A stretch of 64,000 bases of DNA from Laspinema palackyanum D2a (GTDB lineage Bacteria; Cyanobacteriota; Cyanobacteriia; Cyanobacteriales; Laspinemataceae). The DNA is taken from positions 74,104 through 138,103 of the forward strand of contig JAMXFF010000017.1 of NCBI GenBank assembly GCA_025370845.1. Reading direction: 5' to 3'. The stretch's first letter is position 1. The number at the start of each line of letters is the position of its first letter. Shown piece by piece: positions 1-9,600 of the stretch. Below the pieces are notes generated by a model. That model ran no database searches and was not told the DNA's origin. It saw nothing but the letters and a program-made list of their open reading frames with translations. The translations under genes and the position numbers were made by a program.

Positions 1-32
1 TCATGTCGGGGGTTCCGATGGGGAAAGACTTG

Positions 33-371
33 TCAATCTCTCACAACTGACTCGCTAATCCAGTTTAAGTAAGGCGTATGACCTGCAATAATTGGGACGG
101 CAATTATTTCCGGAACTTCATAAGAATGTAAGGACTTTACGGTTGATTCTAATCGGGCAAATTGACGCAAATCAGTTTTAATGGTGAGTTGCCATTCTTC
201 TTCTTTATTAATTTCACCTCTCCAGGTATAAATAGAGTGGATAGGGGTCAGGCTCACACAGGCGGCTAGACCTGATTCTACTAGGGCTTCTGCGATCGCC
301 TCGGCTTCGGTGCGCCTGGGGGCAGTGACCCAGACGATGCCATATTCCGGTTGATCCATCGGGTTGGTCAT
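33..371 (-). CDS. cutA: Divalent cation tolerance protein CutA
   Basis: Small cytosolic CutA1 family protein; members form very stable trimers and are linked to copper and other divalent-metal tolerance, though the biochemical role is unclear. The 112 residues match the family's usual length. Family hallmarks are the N-terminal strand with VWVTAP, the segment GLAACVSLTPIHSIYTWRGE (ACV and YxWxGE are typical), then EEEWQLTIKT and the C-terminal HSYEVPEIIAVPI. Translation may begin at Met1 or at Met5 (MDQPEYG). It is read leftward, away from the surface-protein cluster that starts at 830. No partner gene is visible because the window edge is 32 bases beyond its stop. Confidence 0.95.
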   Translation of the reverse strand: MTNPMDQPEYGIVWVTAPRRTEAEAIAEALVESGLAACVSLTPIHSIYTWRGEINKEEEWQLTIKTDLRQFARLESTVKSLHSYEVPEIIAVPIIAGHTPYLNWISESVVRD

Positions 372-540
372 GGGGCTTTTTTCCTCGGGTTGGCTGGATT
401 GACTACGCTTTCAGGTTTTGCTTGGGGCTATTTTATCGGGTTAGGGAACAACTTAGCAGTTTGGGAGTCATATATTCATTATTTTCTTAAGTCATCCGGA
501 TGAAAATTGTAAAATTTTTGTAAAGAAATATTAAAGCTAC

Positions 541-570
541 TTGACATCACGGAGACGGGTTAGGTTAAAT
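541..570 (+). promoter_or_regulatory. Candidate sigma-70 type promoter upstream of the surface-protein cluster
   Basis: TTGACA at 541-546 and TTAAAT at 565-570 are separated by 18 bases. It lies about 260 bases before the GTG start at 830, so the leader would be long. The rest of 372-829 shows no gene; it is AT-rich to about 700 and holds nothing else I can name. Confidence 0.35.
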
Positions 571-829
571 GTAAGTCTAAGGTGAATACAAAATTAATGA
601 AGGAAAAACACTTAATAGGCTGTTTAAACTTCAATTAATCAAAACCGATAAATTGAGGGGGTTAAACTCGGTGAACCTCCTATATTTTTTTAGTTTAGAG
701 TTTATTTTCTGCCAGATCCAGCCATTGCTTTCCTCCACTAATTAGGGAATTATTTTGACTCAGGTTGGCAGCATGAGCATCAGGGGCATCTAACAGCATC
801 TACCAGTTACTCCAGGGTCATCATTTATT

Positions 830-3298
830 GTGGAATCCACTCAATATGCTGGAAAGCACCGGGCCAAGCACCCCTATTTAATCAAGATATTGTTGCTGGG
901 CGGGATGGGAATTGGGCCGCTATTTTTAGCCGTGCCATTCCCCGTTTTTGCTCAACTCACTCCAGCGGGAACCCCCATTGAAAACCGGGCGACGGGCAGT
1001 TTTGAAGACCCGCAAAATCCGGGGATACCGATTCAAGTTGAGTCCAATACGGTGCGGATTACCGTGGCGGAAGTTGCCGGAATTACAGTCCAAGCAACGG
1101 GGATTACGGACGCCGATGGGGACGATCGCATTGATGTCGGGGACCTGCTTTACTTTCAATATCAAGTCACCAATGTGGGAAATGACCCCACTAGCTTTCG
1201 CATCCCGAATTCGGCGAATATCACCGGACCCGGAACCCTCACGGGTAATGTGGAAATCAGTACCGATGGGGGTCAAACTTGGATTCAAGTAACGGGGACG
1301 GAACTGATCACCCCATCAGTCCCGCCCGGTGGTAGTCTCCTGGTGCGAGTGCCGGTAACGGTGACTTCGGATGCCGCAATGGGCAGCGAAATTGCCGTGC
1401 AACTGGGGAATGCCCCAGGGGATGGGCAAAATGTGTCCCAACAACCGGGGGTCGGGGATGTTTATACCGTAGATAACCCCAATGGATCGGTGCCCGGGGA
1501 AGTGGATGGACCGCCGGTGAATGGAACCCGGGGGGCGAGTGCGACCCAAAGAGTAACCGTGCAAGCAGTCCCTTTGGCATTGGCGGCCCTGTATAAAACT
1601 CATGGGACGCCGGTTGAAGTGAATAATCCGGCGGATCCGTCTGATGATGTGATTACTTATCAACTGGCGTTAGACGTGCGATCGCAGCTACCGCCAGGAG
1701 TCACGGGATTTGTGCCGGGAGATTTAGCACCGAATCAGCAGTTTCCGATTAATGTCGATGGGACTCTGGTCAACCGGGTTCTGATTTCCGATGCAATGCC
1801 AGTGGGGACTCAATTTGTGCTAGATTCCGCCGTCGCACCCCAGGGATGGCAAATTGTGTTTACCGCAGATGATCCCAACAGTGCCAATCCCTTGCAAGCA
1901 ACTTGGCGGACGGATGTTGCCGCAGTCGGAGGGGTTGCCAATGTGCGGCGAATTGGATTTATCTCGGAAACTACCATCACCCGGGGAACGGTAGTCAGTG
2001 GATTTGTGTTTAAAGTGGTTACGCGCAATATTGCGCCCGGGACAACAGCGATCGCCAATATTGCCCAAGTATTTGGGGGCACTGCTGGGAATCCGGACCG
2101 CTTGGTGTATGACGAATCCGGGGACCAAAATTCCAGTAACTTTAATGACGATGGGACATTACCTGTCCTCGATGCCCAGGGGAATCCCGTTGTCTCCTCC
2201 GGAGTGGCGAATCCAGCAACCGATGGAGTTGACCCCAACAATAATAATACCGGCGTCGGACCGGGGGGGGAAGCAAATGTCCTCACCCTACCCTTTGCTC
2301 CCACGACGATTATCAATGGTCCGATTGGGACACCCGGGGCCGTTGGACCCACGGATCAAAATGACAGTTTCACGAATAATGCGGTGGTTCCAATCCCGCC
2401 CAACTTAAGACCGGGAGAACCTATCTCCCCAGTTCCTCCTACAGATTTTGGCAATACGGTGGTGAATCCCACGGGTCAACCCCTGACCTTGGCCCCGGTT
2501 AACCCCAGCGATCGCAACTCGTTACCCCCAGGGACCGTTGTCACCATCACTTATGGGGGACGAACCGTCACCTATATTTACGATCCCGTCACCGGATTTA
2601 CCACCTCAGATCCGCCGATTGTGATTCCCGGGGAAGTCTCCCCGGCAGACTATCAAGTTCAGATTCGTTTGCCCAGTGGGGAAGTGAATACGGAATATTC
2701 AGTGCCCATCGCCGCCTTTATCGATACCGATGGCAACGGGATGTTTGATCCAGGGGAACAAGGGGCGACGACGATTAACCGGGTCTATACCGGGTTTATC
2801 GAGACCATCAAAGAATCTCGCCTCCTCAAAGGGACGGGACCGGATGTGCTGCCCGGACAGGAAACCTTTAGTACCGAGGTGAAAACCCCGTCCCCCGGCA
2901 ATATCATCGAATATCGCTTGACCTACAATAACTTTTCCACCGTTGGAGGTCCGGGGAATGTCACCCTAAGCGCCCGAAATTTGGTGATTACCGAAGATGG
3001 GACAACTTATGACCCGGTGACCAATCCCCAAGGAAATAATTGGGCGTTAGATACGGATAACCTCGATGAGGATACCAATCTGACCACGGGAATTGATACC
3101 TCTCATGTGGTGGGGTCTGCGGTGGATTCAACCGGGGGAGAAATTCAATTGTTCCAGGGAAGACCGGCAACGACGCCCACGGGAGAACAAAGCGGGACGA
3201 CGGTGGAAACGGATGTTACCCGGTATGTCGTCCGCGTAACTCGGGAAATCGCCCCGGGAGAATCGGGAACCTTTACATTTCGCCGTCGGGTGAATTGA
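830..3298 (+). CDS. Secreted DUF11-type repeat protein, first gene of surface cluster
   Basis: An 822-residue exported protein. It starts at GTG and has a long signal peptide: basic start, hydrophobic stretch LIKILLLGGMGIGPLFLAVPFPVFA, likely cleaved before QLTPAG. The mature protein is low in Cys and rich in Gly, Pro, Asn and Thr. It contains beta-sandwich stretches of the DUF11/conserved-repeat kind, for example GDLLYFQYQVTNVGNDPTSFRIP near residue 100 and NIIEYRLTYNNFSTVGGPGNV near residue 695. Two DTDGNGMFDPGEQ/DADGDDRIDVGD acidic loops look like calcium-binding dockerin/SdrD-type loops. No enzyme motif is seen. It heads a run of five large exported proteins on the same strand. Probable role: cell-surface or outer-membrane-associated structural protein (inference). 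Confidence 0.75.
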   Translation: MESTQYAGKHRAKHPYLIKILLLGGMGIGPLFLAVPFPVFAQLTPAGTPIENRATGSFEDPQNPGIPIQVESNTVRITVAEVAGITVQATGITDADGDDRIDVGDLLYFQYQVTNVGNDPTSFRIPNSANITGPGTLTGNVEISTDGGQTWIQVTGTELITPSVPPGGSLLVRVPVTVTSDAAMGSEIAVQLGNAPGDGQNVSQQPGVGDVYTVDNPNGSVPGEVDGPPVNGTRGASATQRVTVQAVPLALAALYKTHGTPVEVNNPADPSDDVITYQLALDVRSQLPPGVTGFVPGDLAPNQQFPINVDGTLVNRVLISDAMPVGTQFVLDSAVAPQGWQIVFTADDPNSANPLQATWRTDVAAVGGVANVRRIGFISETTITRGTVVSGFVFKVVTRNIAPGTTAIANIAQVFGGTAGNPDRLVYDESGDQNSSNFNDDGTLPVLDAQGNPVVSSGVANPATDGVDPNNNNTGVGPGGEANVLTLPFAPTTIINGPIGTPGAVGPTDQNDSFTNNAVVPIPPNLRPGEPISPVPPTDFGNTVVNPTGQPLTLAPVNPSDRNSLPPGTVVTITYGGRTVTYIYDPVTGFTTSDPPIVIPGEVSPADYQVQIRLPSGEVNTEYSVPIAAFIDTDGNGMFDPGEQGATTINRVYTGFIETIKESRLLKGTGPDVLPGQETFSTEVKTPSPGNIIEYRLTYNNFSTVGGPGNVTLSARNLVITEDGTTYDPVTNPQGNNWALDTDNLDEDTNLTTGIDTSHVVGSAVDSTGGEIQLFQGRPATTPTGEQSGTTVETDVTRYVVRVTREIAPGESGTFTFRRRVN

Positions 3299-3300
3299 CA

Positions 3301-3402
3301 AGGGTCATTGGTCGATGGTCATTGGTCATTCTCATGACAAACGAAAATTATCCATTCTCAATTATCAATTATCAATTATTTCAGTAATCAGGGGGGAAGG
3401 AA
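3301..3402. repeat. Short AT-rich tandem repeats (TCATTGGT and ATTATCA types)
   Basis: The gap after the first surface gene holds repeats of GGTCATTGGTC type (3303-3335), then TTATCAATTATCAATTAT (about 3358-3380). TTGGTCATTGGT runs recur at 21205-21232 and 35850-35917 in this window. A GGGGGAAGGAA Shine-Dalgarno-like stretch precedes the next start at 3403. Confidence 0.6.
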
Positions 3403-3999
3403 ATGCAGGAAAACCCGTTCGTAATTTTAATCATAGCTTTGGGACTGATAGGGAATCTGTCATGGACGGGTTTGGCAATGGCATCGATTCGACCCTTGGG
3501 GGAAACGTCGAGTGCCATCCCTGTGGCACAAGCGGGTCCTGCCTCGGTTCTCCTCACCCAAGGCAACCGGGTACAAATTCGTCTGCAACTCTATCACCTG
3601 GGAACTGTTGAAGATGACCAGGGGAATGTCAAGACTGAATGGGTAGAACTGCCTGCTGCTGCATCGGTGCAACCCGGGGAGGTCCTGCGCTATACGATCG
3701 CCGCAGAAAACCAAACTGCTGAGGATATCCCCAACTTCATCCTCACCCAACCTATCCCGGATCCGGTGGTTTATATTCCTGACTCCTCCCGCATTGATAC
3801 CGAGGCGGTCATCACCTACAGCATCGATAACGGCGAAACCTTTGTTGAGAGTCCCACGGTGGAAGTCACCTTAGAGAATGGACAGGTGGAAACCCAACCG
3901 GCACCCCCCGAGACCTATACCCACCTCCGTTGGACCTTGACCAATCCCCTGCCACCCACCGCAGTTGTGACGGGACAGTTTGAGGTGCGGGTGCAATGA
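3403..3999 (+). CDS. Exported DUF11-like small surface protein
   Basis: A 198-residue exported protein. An N-terminal hydrophobic segment (FVILIIALGLIGNLSWTGLAMA) is followed by a likely cleavage region near VAQAGPAS. The rest is one beta-sandwich module of the kind seen in DUF11/conserved-repeat proteins: VQPGEVLRYTIAAENQTAEDIPNFILTQPIPDPVVYIPDS is the usual 'need for balanced, not-yet-named terms' pattern of a PGExxxYTIxxxN motif followed by IPDxxxYIPDS. Its TGA stop overlaps the ATG of the next gene by 4 bases (3996-3999), so the two are translationally coupled. I see no catalytic motif. Likely a partner or subunit of the neighbouring large surface proteins (inference from coupling). Confidence 0.75.
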   Translation: MQENPFVILIIALGLIGNLSWTGLAMASIRPLGETSSAIPVAQAGPASVLLTQGNRVQIRLQLYHLGTVEDDQGNVKTEWVELPAAASVQPGEVLRYTIAAENQTAEDIPNFILTQPIPDPVVYIPDSSRIDTEAVITYSIDNGETFVESPTVEVTLENGQVETQPAPPETYTHLRWTLTNPLPPTAVVTGQFEVRVQ

Positions 4000-6668
4000 A
4001 GCATCAAAACTCTGGAGTAAGCAACTCCCAATCCAAATCTAGGACTCGTTCCCTATTCTGGGCAGTCACTGCCACCCTCCTCGCGGGAACCGTGGGAACG
4101 CTGTTTATTAAAACGGGCAATTTTTCCCAAGCCTCTGCTCAGGATAACCCCCAATGTGTGGTTCCTGGATACTTGCTGCAAAATGAAGCATCCTACAGTT
4201 ACAGCAGCGATGGCATCAATCAGATTGAAGCGATTACCAACCCCATTACCGATGCGGTTGTGGGGGGAGGACCCGTCACCATCAATCCCGGTGGAATTCG
4301 GGATGGGGGAAATAATCGCGTGTCGGGTGCTTTTGCCGGTGCATTAGCGGATGAGTTAATCAAATTGGGATTTACTCAAGAAGAAGCAACGCGGGCGGTG
4401 ATTGCTGTAACGGTTACCTTGGCGCAGATGCCGGTGGATTCGAGTTTCAGAAGAGTCGCGATCGCCACTCGGACTGCGGTATTCCAGGCCGTTCCTCGCA
4501 AGGCATCCGTAATCGCCCGACTACAACGCCAACAAGCACAAGAAACGGCGATCGCCCTGACTGCCGAACTCTCCAAATCCATCCTCGTCAGCGATGGACT
4601 CACCGAGGCAGAAGCAGAAACCGTCACTCAACAACTCATCTCTACTATTGTCTCTGCTGGCGATAATGCACCCATTGACGAGACCTTCCGCGCCGCATTT
4701 CAGGCGATGGTTGCTGCTGTCCCCCCTCGCGAAACCCTCCTCCGGGACCTTGCCGAAGACTTTATCGCAGAAATTCGCAACATCCGCAACGGCGTTCGCA
4801 GTGGCATCGAACAAGGGGATGTACTTTATTTTGATTTCACCCTCAGTAACCCCACCGATAGCGCCCTACGCTTCCAAATTCCAGACGCCAACGCCGTTCA
4901 ACAAGAAACCACCAACGGCATTGTCCGTGGGGTTAGTTATTCCATGATTGGCAGTGGTAGCGATGTCTTCCTCGTTCGCGATTGCTTCCCGGAACCTGAA
5001 GAACCCGGACCTATCGTCATTACTCCGGCACCGAATATCGATCCTTTACCCCAACCAGGAGAACAACCGCAACCGGGAGAACAACCGCCATCGGGACCGC
5101 CACCCACCATTACTCCGGCACCGGATATCCAACCCCTACCCCCTCCCACTCCCACTCCCCCTCCCACCCCTCCCACGCCAGAACCCCAACCCCAACCTAT
5201 CACCACCCCAACCGATGTGATTATCCCACCCGGTGGCGGTGTCCAAATTGTCGTTGAGGTGGAAGTTGGACCCGTTCCCGTCGATGGCGGTGGGGTAACG
5301 GTCAACATTCCCACCCCTGTAGAAACTCCCGAACAACCTCCCACGCCACAAACCGTCATTATCACCCCCACCCTGCCTGGTACTCCCCGCCGGGAAGGAC
5401 TGGGACGGATTACCGGATGTGCGGGAGAACTCTTACCGGACTACAGCGGATTTAGAGTTGGACTCTACCAACCCAACCCTCAAGACCCCACGGGAGGAAT
5501 TCAAGGGGTTGTCCCCCTGACTCCCACAGACATCCGAGGGGGACTCTCCCCTAACCTCGAAAATGCTAATCCTTTCTTTCTGACCAATGGGGAAGAAGGT
5601 ACTTACAATTTCTTGCTGGATGTCTCCCGAGGTCAACTTGACCCCGGACAGCAATACATTTTCTTAGTCTCTCCCCCATCGGGGAGTAACTACGCCGAAC
5701 GTCGCATCCGCCTCGATATCGGTGCCAATAATAATGGCATCGTTTCCTATACCGCCACCGCCTTGGATGGACGTCCCCTGAATGTAGTCACCAACAGCAC
5801 TTCCGCTACGGGCACCATTGATATTCGCGATCGCGATCAAGTCGGGTTGAGTTTAGGCACTTTTGACTTAACCACCACTCTGTGCGAAGCGCAGGAAATC
5901 CAAATCGAGAAAACCGGCGATCGCATCGCTGCCGAACCCGGTGATACCGTCATCTACCGTCTCGCCATCCGCAACCTTGCCAATACTCCCGTTACCGGCA
6001 TCATCGCCGCTGACTTCCTCCCCCTCGGATTCCAATTCCGCGAGGATTCCGTCCGCGCCGAAATCTCCGGTCAGCGCATTGGCATCACCTCTACTCATGA
6101 TGGCCGTTCCATCACCTTCGATGCGTCTAACGTCACCATTCCTCCCACGGAAGTCCTCAATATTGCTTACGCCGCACGCATCACCCCCGATGCCTTGCGC
6201 GGTAATGGTCGCAACTCCGCCTTTGCCAATGGTCAGCGTGTCGATACCGGAATCCAGGTTCAAGATGGTCCAGCGATTCACTCCCTCCGCATCGCACCGG
6301 GAATTCTCTCCGACTGCGGCACCTTAATTGGTCGAGTCTTTGAGGACTTCAACGGCGATGGCGAAAAACAACCCGATGAACCGGGTATCCCCAATGCGGT
6401 AATTTTCCTCGATGACGGCAACCGAATCATCACCGATGAACAAGGGTTGTACTCCGTCGCTAATGTCCTGGGTGGATATCGCACCGCCACATTAGACCTG
6501 TCTAGCGTTCCTGGATACACCCTCGCACCCAATGAGTTTGTGAGTGAACGAAATAGTCTATCCCGTCTCGTGCGCCTCGAACCCGGAGGCATGGCACGGG
6601 TGAACTTTGCTGTAACCCCCCGGCAGGAGGAAGATTCTGCCTCCACCGTCGGTCAAGAAGGAGGTTAA
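3996..6668 (+). CDS. Large exported DUF11 and SdrD_B-like domain surface protein
   Basis: An 890-residue exported protein. A Lys/Arg-rich start and a hydrophobic segment (SLFWAVTATLLAGTVGTLFI) form a signal peptide, cleaved near SASAQDN. Residues about 95-270 are predicted helical and Ala-rich. Residues about 330-450 are a very Pro-rich linker (PPTPTPPPTPPTPEPQPQP). A DUF11 module lies near 615-750 (AEPGDTVIYRLAIRNLANTPVTG). The C-terminal 100 residues (GTLIGRVFEDFNGDGEKQPDEPGI..AVIFLDDGNRIITDEQGLYSVANVLGGYRTATLD) match the SdrD_B/CarboxypepD_reg-like fold with a calcium-type FNGDGEKQPDEPG loop. It starts inside the stop of the previous gene and ends 6 bases before the next start, with GGAGG overlapping its own stop; clear operon member. 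Function probably adhesion or envelope structure. Confidence 0.8.
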   Translation: MKHQNSGVSNSQSKSRTRSLFWAVTATLLAGTVGTLFIKTGNFSQASAQDNPQCVVPGYLLQNEASYSYSSDGINQIEAITNPITDAVVGGGPVTINPGGIRDGGNNRVSGAFAGALADELIKLGFTQEEATRAVIAVTVTLAQMPVDSSFRRVAIATRTAVFQAVPRKASVIARLQRQQAQETAIALTAELSKSILVSDGLTEAEAETVTQQLISTIVSAGDNAPIDETFRAAFQAMVAAVPPRETLLRDLAEDFIAEIRNIRNGVRSGIEQGDVLYFDFTLSNPTDSALRFQIPDANAVQQETTNGIVRGVSYSMIGSGSDVFLVRDCFPEPEEPGPIVITPAPNIDPLPQPGEQPQPGEQPPSGPPPTITPAPDIQPLPPPTPTPPPTPPTPEPQPQPITTPTDVIIPPGGGVQIVVEVEVGPVPVDGGGVTVNIPTPVETPEQPPTPQTVIITPTLPGTPRREGLGRITGCAGELLPDYSGFRVGLYQPNPQDPTGGIQGVVPLTPTDIRGGLSPNLENANPFFLTNGEEGTYNFLLDVSRGQLDPGQQYIFLVSPPSGSNYAERRIRLDIGANNNGIVSYTATALDGRPLNVVTNSTSATGTIDIRDRDQVGLSLGTFDLTTTLCEAQEIQIEKTGDRIAAEPGDTVIYRLAIRNLANTPVTGIIAADFLPLGFQFREDSVRAEISGQRIGITSTHDGRSITFDASNVTIPPTEVLNIAYAARITPDALRGNGRNSAFANGQRVDTGIQVQDGPAIHSLRIAPGILSDCGTLIGRVFEDFNGDGEKQPDEPGIPNAVIFLDDGNRIITDEQGLYSVANVLGGYRTATLDLSSVPGYTLAPNEFVSERNSLSRLVRLEPGGMARVNFAVTPRQEEDSASTVGQEGG

Positions 6669-6674
6669 TTTAAA

Positions 6675-9600
6675 ATGCATTTTCAATCTAAATTTTCCCA
6701 TCTGAGTTTTAATGGTTCCCTCGTTTTACCCGTTGCCGCCTTTCTCTTCCCGTTACCGGGATTCGCTCAGTTGTCCCCCACTCAGGTTACTTTTGACCTA
6801 GGGTCGGGTCTGGCCTCTTCCCCGCAGCAACCTCAGATACTGTTGTTACCAGAGTACCTGCAATCTGCAACAGGTTCCGATGAAAAGTTATCGGAAATTG
6901 AGACAACTGCTGGGAATGCTTTCCCTGAAACAGTCCCCGATGCCGCTAATTCCAGCAATATCCCAGGGGAAAACTTACCTCAGATACTGTTGTTAACAGA
7001 GCATCTGCAATCTGCAACAGGCTCCGATGAAAAGTTATCGGAAATTGAGACAACTTCGGAAAATGCTTTCCCTGAAATAGTCCCCGATGCCGCTAATTCC
7101 AGCAATATCCCAGGGGAAAACTTACCTCAGATACTGTTGTTAACAGAGTACCTGCAATCTGCAACAGACTCCGATGAAAAGTTATCGGAAATTGAGACAA
7201 CTGCTGGGAATGCTTTCCCTGAAACAGTCCCCGATGCCGCTAATTCCAGCAATATCCCAGGGGAAAACTTACCTCAGATACTGTTGTTAACAGAGCATCT
7301 GCAATCTGTAACAGGTCCCGATGAAAAGTTATCGGAAATTGAGACAATGGATCCTGAATTAGGGCCAATTTTCCCGATCGCCTCCAGTGACCCCGGGATG
7401 TTTTTGTCCCCAGAAATCATCCAAAATATCGGGTTGTTGGAAGCACCCAGAAAATTTTGGAATTTCCAGGAATCGTCCAATATATCTGAACTTTCAGGCA
7501 AAAAATACTTAGGCAATGTAGCAACAATAAGGGAGACGGATGTAGCTGTTTTATTTAATACGGCTGAAAATTTGTGCAAAAGGGGGGTTTTTTGCGTTAA
7601 TAGCGCGAGGAGTGATGTCACGACAAATGTTGTGACAAATGTAGCAGTTGCAGGCCACAATTTACTCCAATTTGCTCCTAACAACGTTGCCACATTTGTA
7701 ATAACAGAAAACTTGTCGGATGTCTATCCTCTGAAATCAGCAATATGGCTTGAAAATACTGAATTTACAAGGATTACAGACATTGTTGACCGACTCACAA
7801 ACGTGGCTACAGTTAGCAGTCAAGACTCATTGAATTTAGCGATAAATTTGGGGGGAGGGGAAAATTCAGAAAATTTCCAATTTCAGACACAAGACCCCCT
7901 TTCCCCCATTATAGCAGAAGGAAATCCAGGGTCAAGAGTGACTGGGGAAAATTTAGAAACTGCCAGGGAGGCGATCGCACAATCGGAGAGTGGCATCCGG
8001 ATCCTGTCGCCAACTCCGGGGGAAATCTTAGGGGTTCCCGCCACCCCGATTATTGTGCAGTTTCCGGAAGGGACGGAAATCGAACTCCTGGTAAACGGGA
8101 ATCCAGTATCTTCCGATGCAGTCGGACAAACGGAACGGGATAGTAATACAGGGCTGGTGACGCAAACGTGGGTTGGGATTCCCTTGCAAGACGGGGAAAA
8201 TGCGATCGCCATTCGAGTAGTTGGAGCAACGGTCAACGAATCGTTGGTTACCGTATTTGTCTCAGGAGGAGCGGCAGAAATTGCCGTAGAAACGGTTGAG
8301 AAAAGAGTGCCTGCCGATGGACGGTCCATTGTTAATATTCAGGGACGGTTATTAGATGAAAATGGCAAATTAGTCGAACGGGAAACAGAGATTACCCTCA
8401 GTGCCAGTGCGGGAGAATTTATTGGGGAAGACCTGAATCTCGATCAGGCTGGATTTCAAGTACCTGTGATCGCGGGGGAATTTACTGCTCAATTGCAATC
8501 GCCGTTAGATGCTCAGACCGTAAGAATTCGGGCGGCAACAGATACAGAAACCATTGCAGGGCGATCGCTAGAAGCATTTACTCAGATGCAGTTCGATACT
8601 TACCTCCGCCCGAGTTTAGTCACTGGGGGAATTAACCTGCGATTTGGACGGCGCGGATTAGACTATTGGGGACGGTTGCGCGACTTTTTACCCCCGGATG
8701 AAAATAACGAGTTTAAATTAGATGTGACAGGTGCAGCGTTTGCCACTGGGGAGTTAGGCGGATGGTTATTTACTGGGGCTTATAATAGCGAGCGATCGCT
8801 CAATTGTGATTGTAGCGGGAACCGACGCCGGTTATTTTCCGATACGCAATTTAGTGAGCAAAATTATCCCCTCTATGGAGATGCCTCAACCGTTCAGGCA
8901 ACTGCACCTTCTAGTGATAGTGTTTTCCTGAGATTTGAACGGTCCTCAGCGGAAGAAAATGCGGGATTAGATTACTTGATGTGGGGAAATTATGGCACTT
9001 CAGAATTTGCCAACGAGTCCCAACAGTTCACTGCCTTAACCCGCGCCTTACAGGGATTTAAGGGGAATTATAACTGGGGACAATTTCAAGTCAGTGCTTT
9101 ATTTGCCAATGATGTCCAAGGATTCCAACGGGATGCGATCGCCCCCGATGGCACCAGTGGATTTTACTTCCTCTCTCACCGATTAGTCATCCCCGGGAGT
9201 GAAAATTTATTTTTAGAACTGGAAGAATTAGGACGTCCAGGAAATATCGTCCGGCGACAACAACTCAACCGAGGGTCGGATTATGAAATTGACTATGATC
9301 GCGGGTCAATCTTATTCCGTCGTCCTCTGCTGCGAACCGATGTAGTAACCGTTAATGGGGTAGAAACCGTCGTTGCCAGACGCATTGTTGCCACCTATCA
9401 ACATGAAGACTTAGATGGAAATACTAACCTCTGGGGAGGACGAGTTCGCTATAACTTTTCCCGCGATTTCAATACCCCGGGATGGTTGGGGGCCACCTAC
9501 CTGCGCCAAAATCAAGGCATCCGAGATTTTGAACTCTATGGGGCCGATTTCATGCTCACCTTTGGTAAAGAAGCACCCCAAGAAATCACTGATTATCGAG

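Noticed and set aside
3315..3611. 98-residue frame overlapping the second surface gene
   Set aside because: A shadow of the gene at 3403-3999 in another frame.
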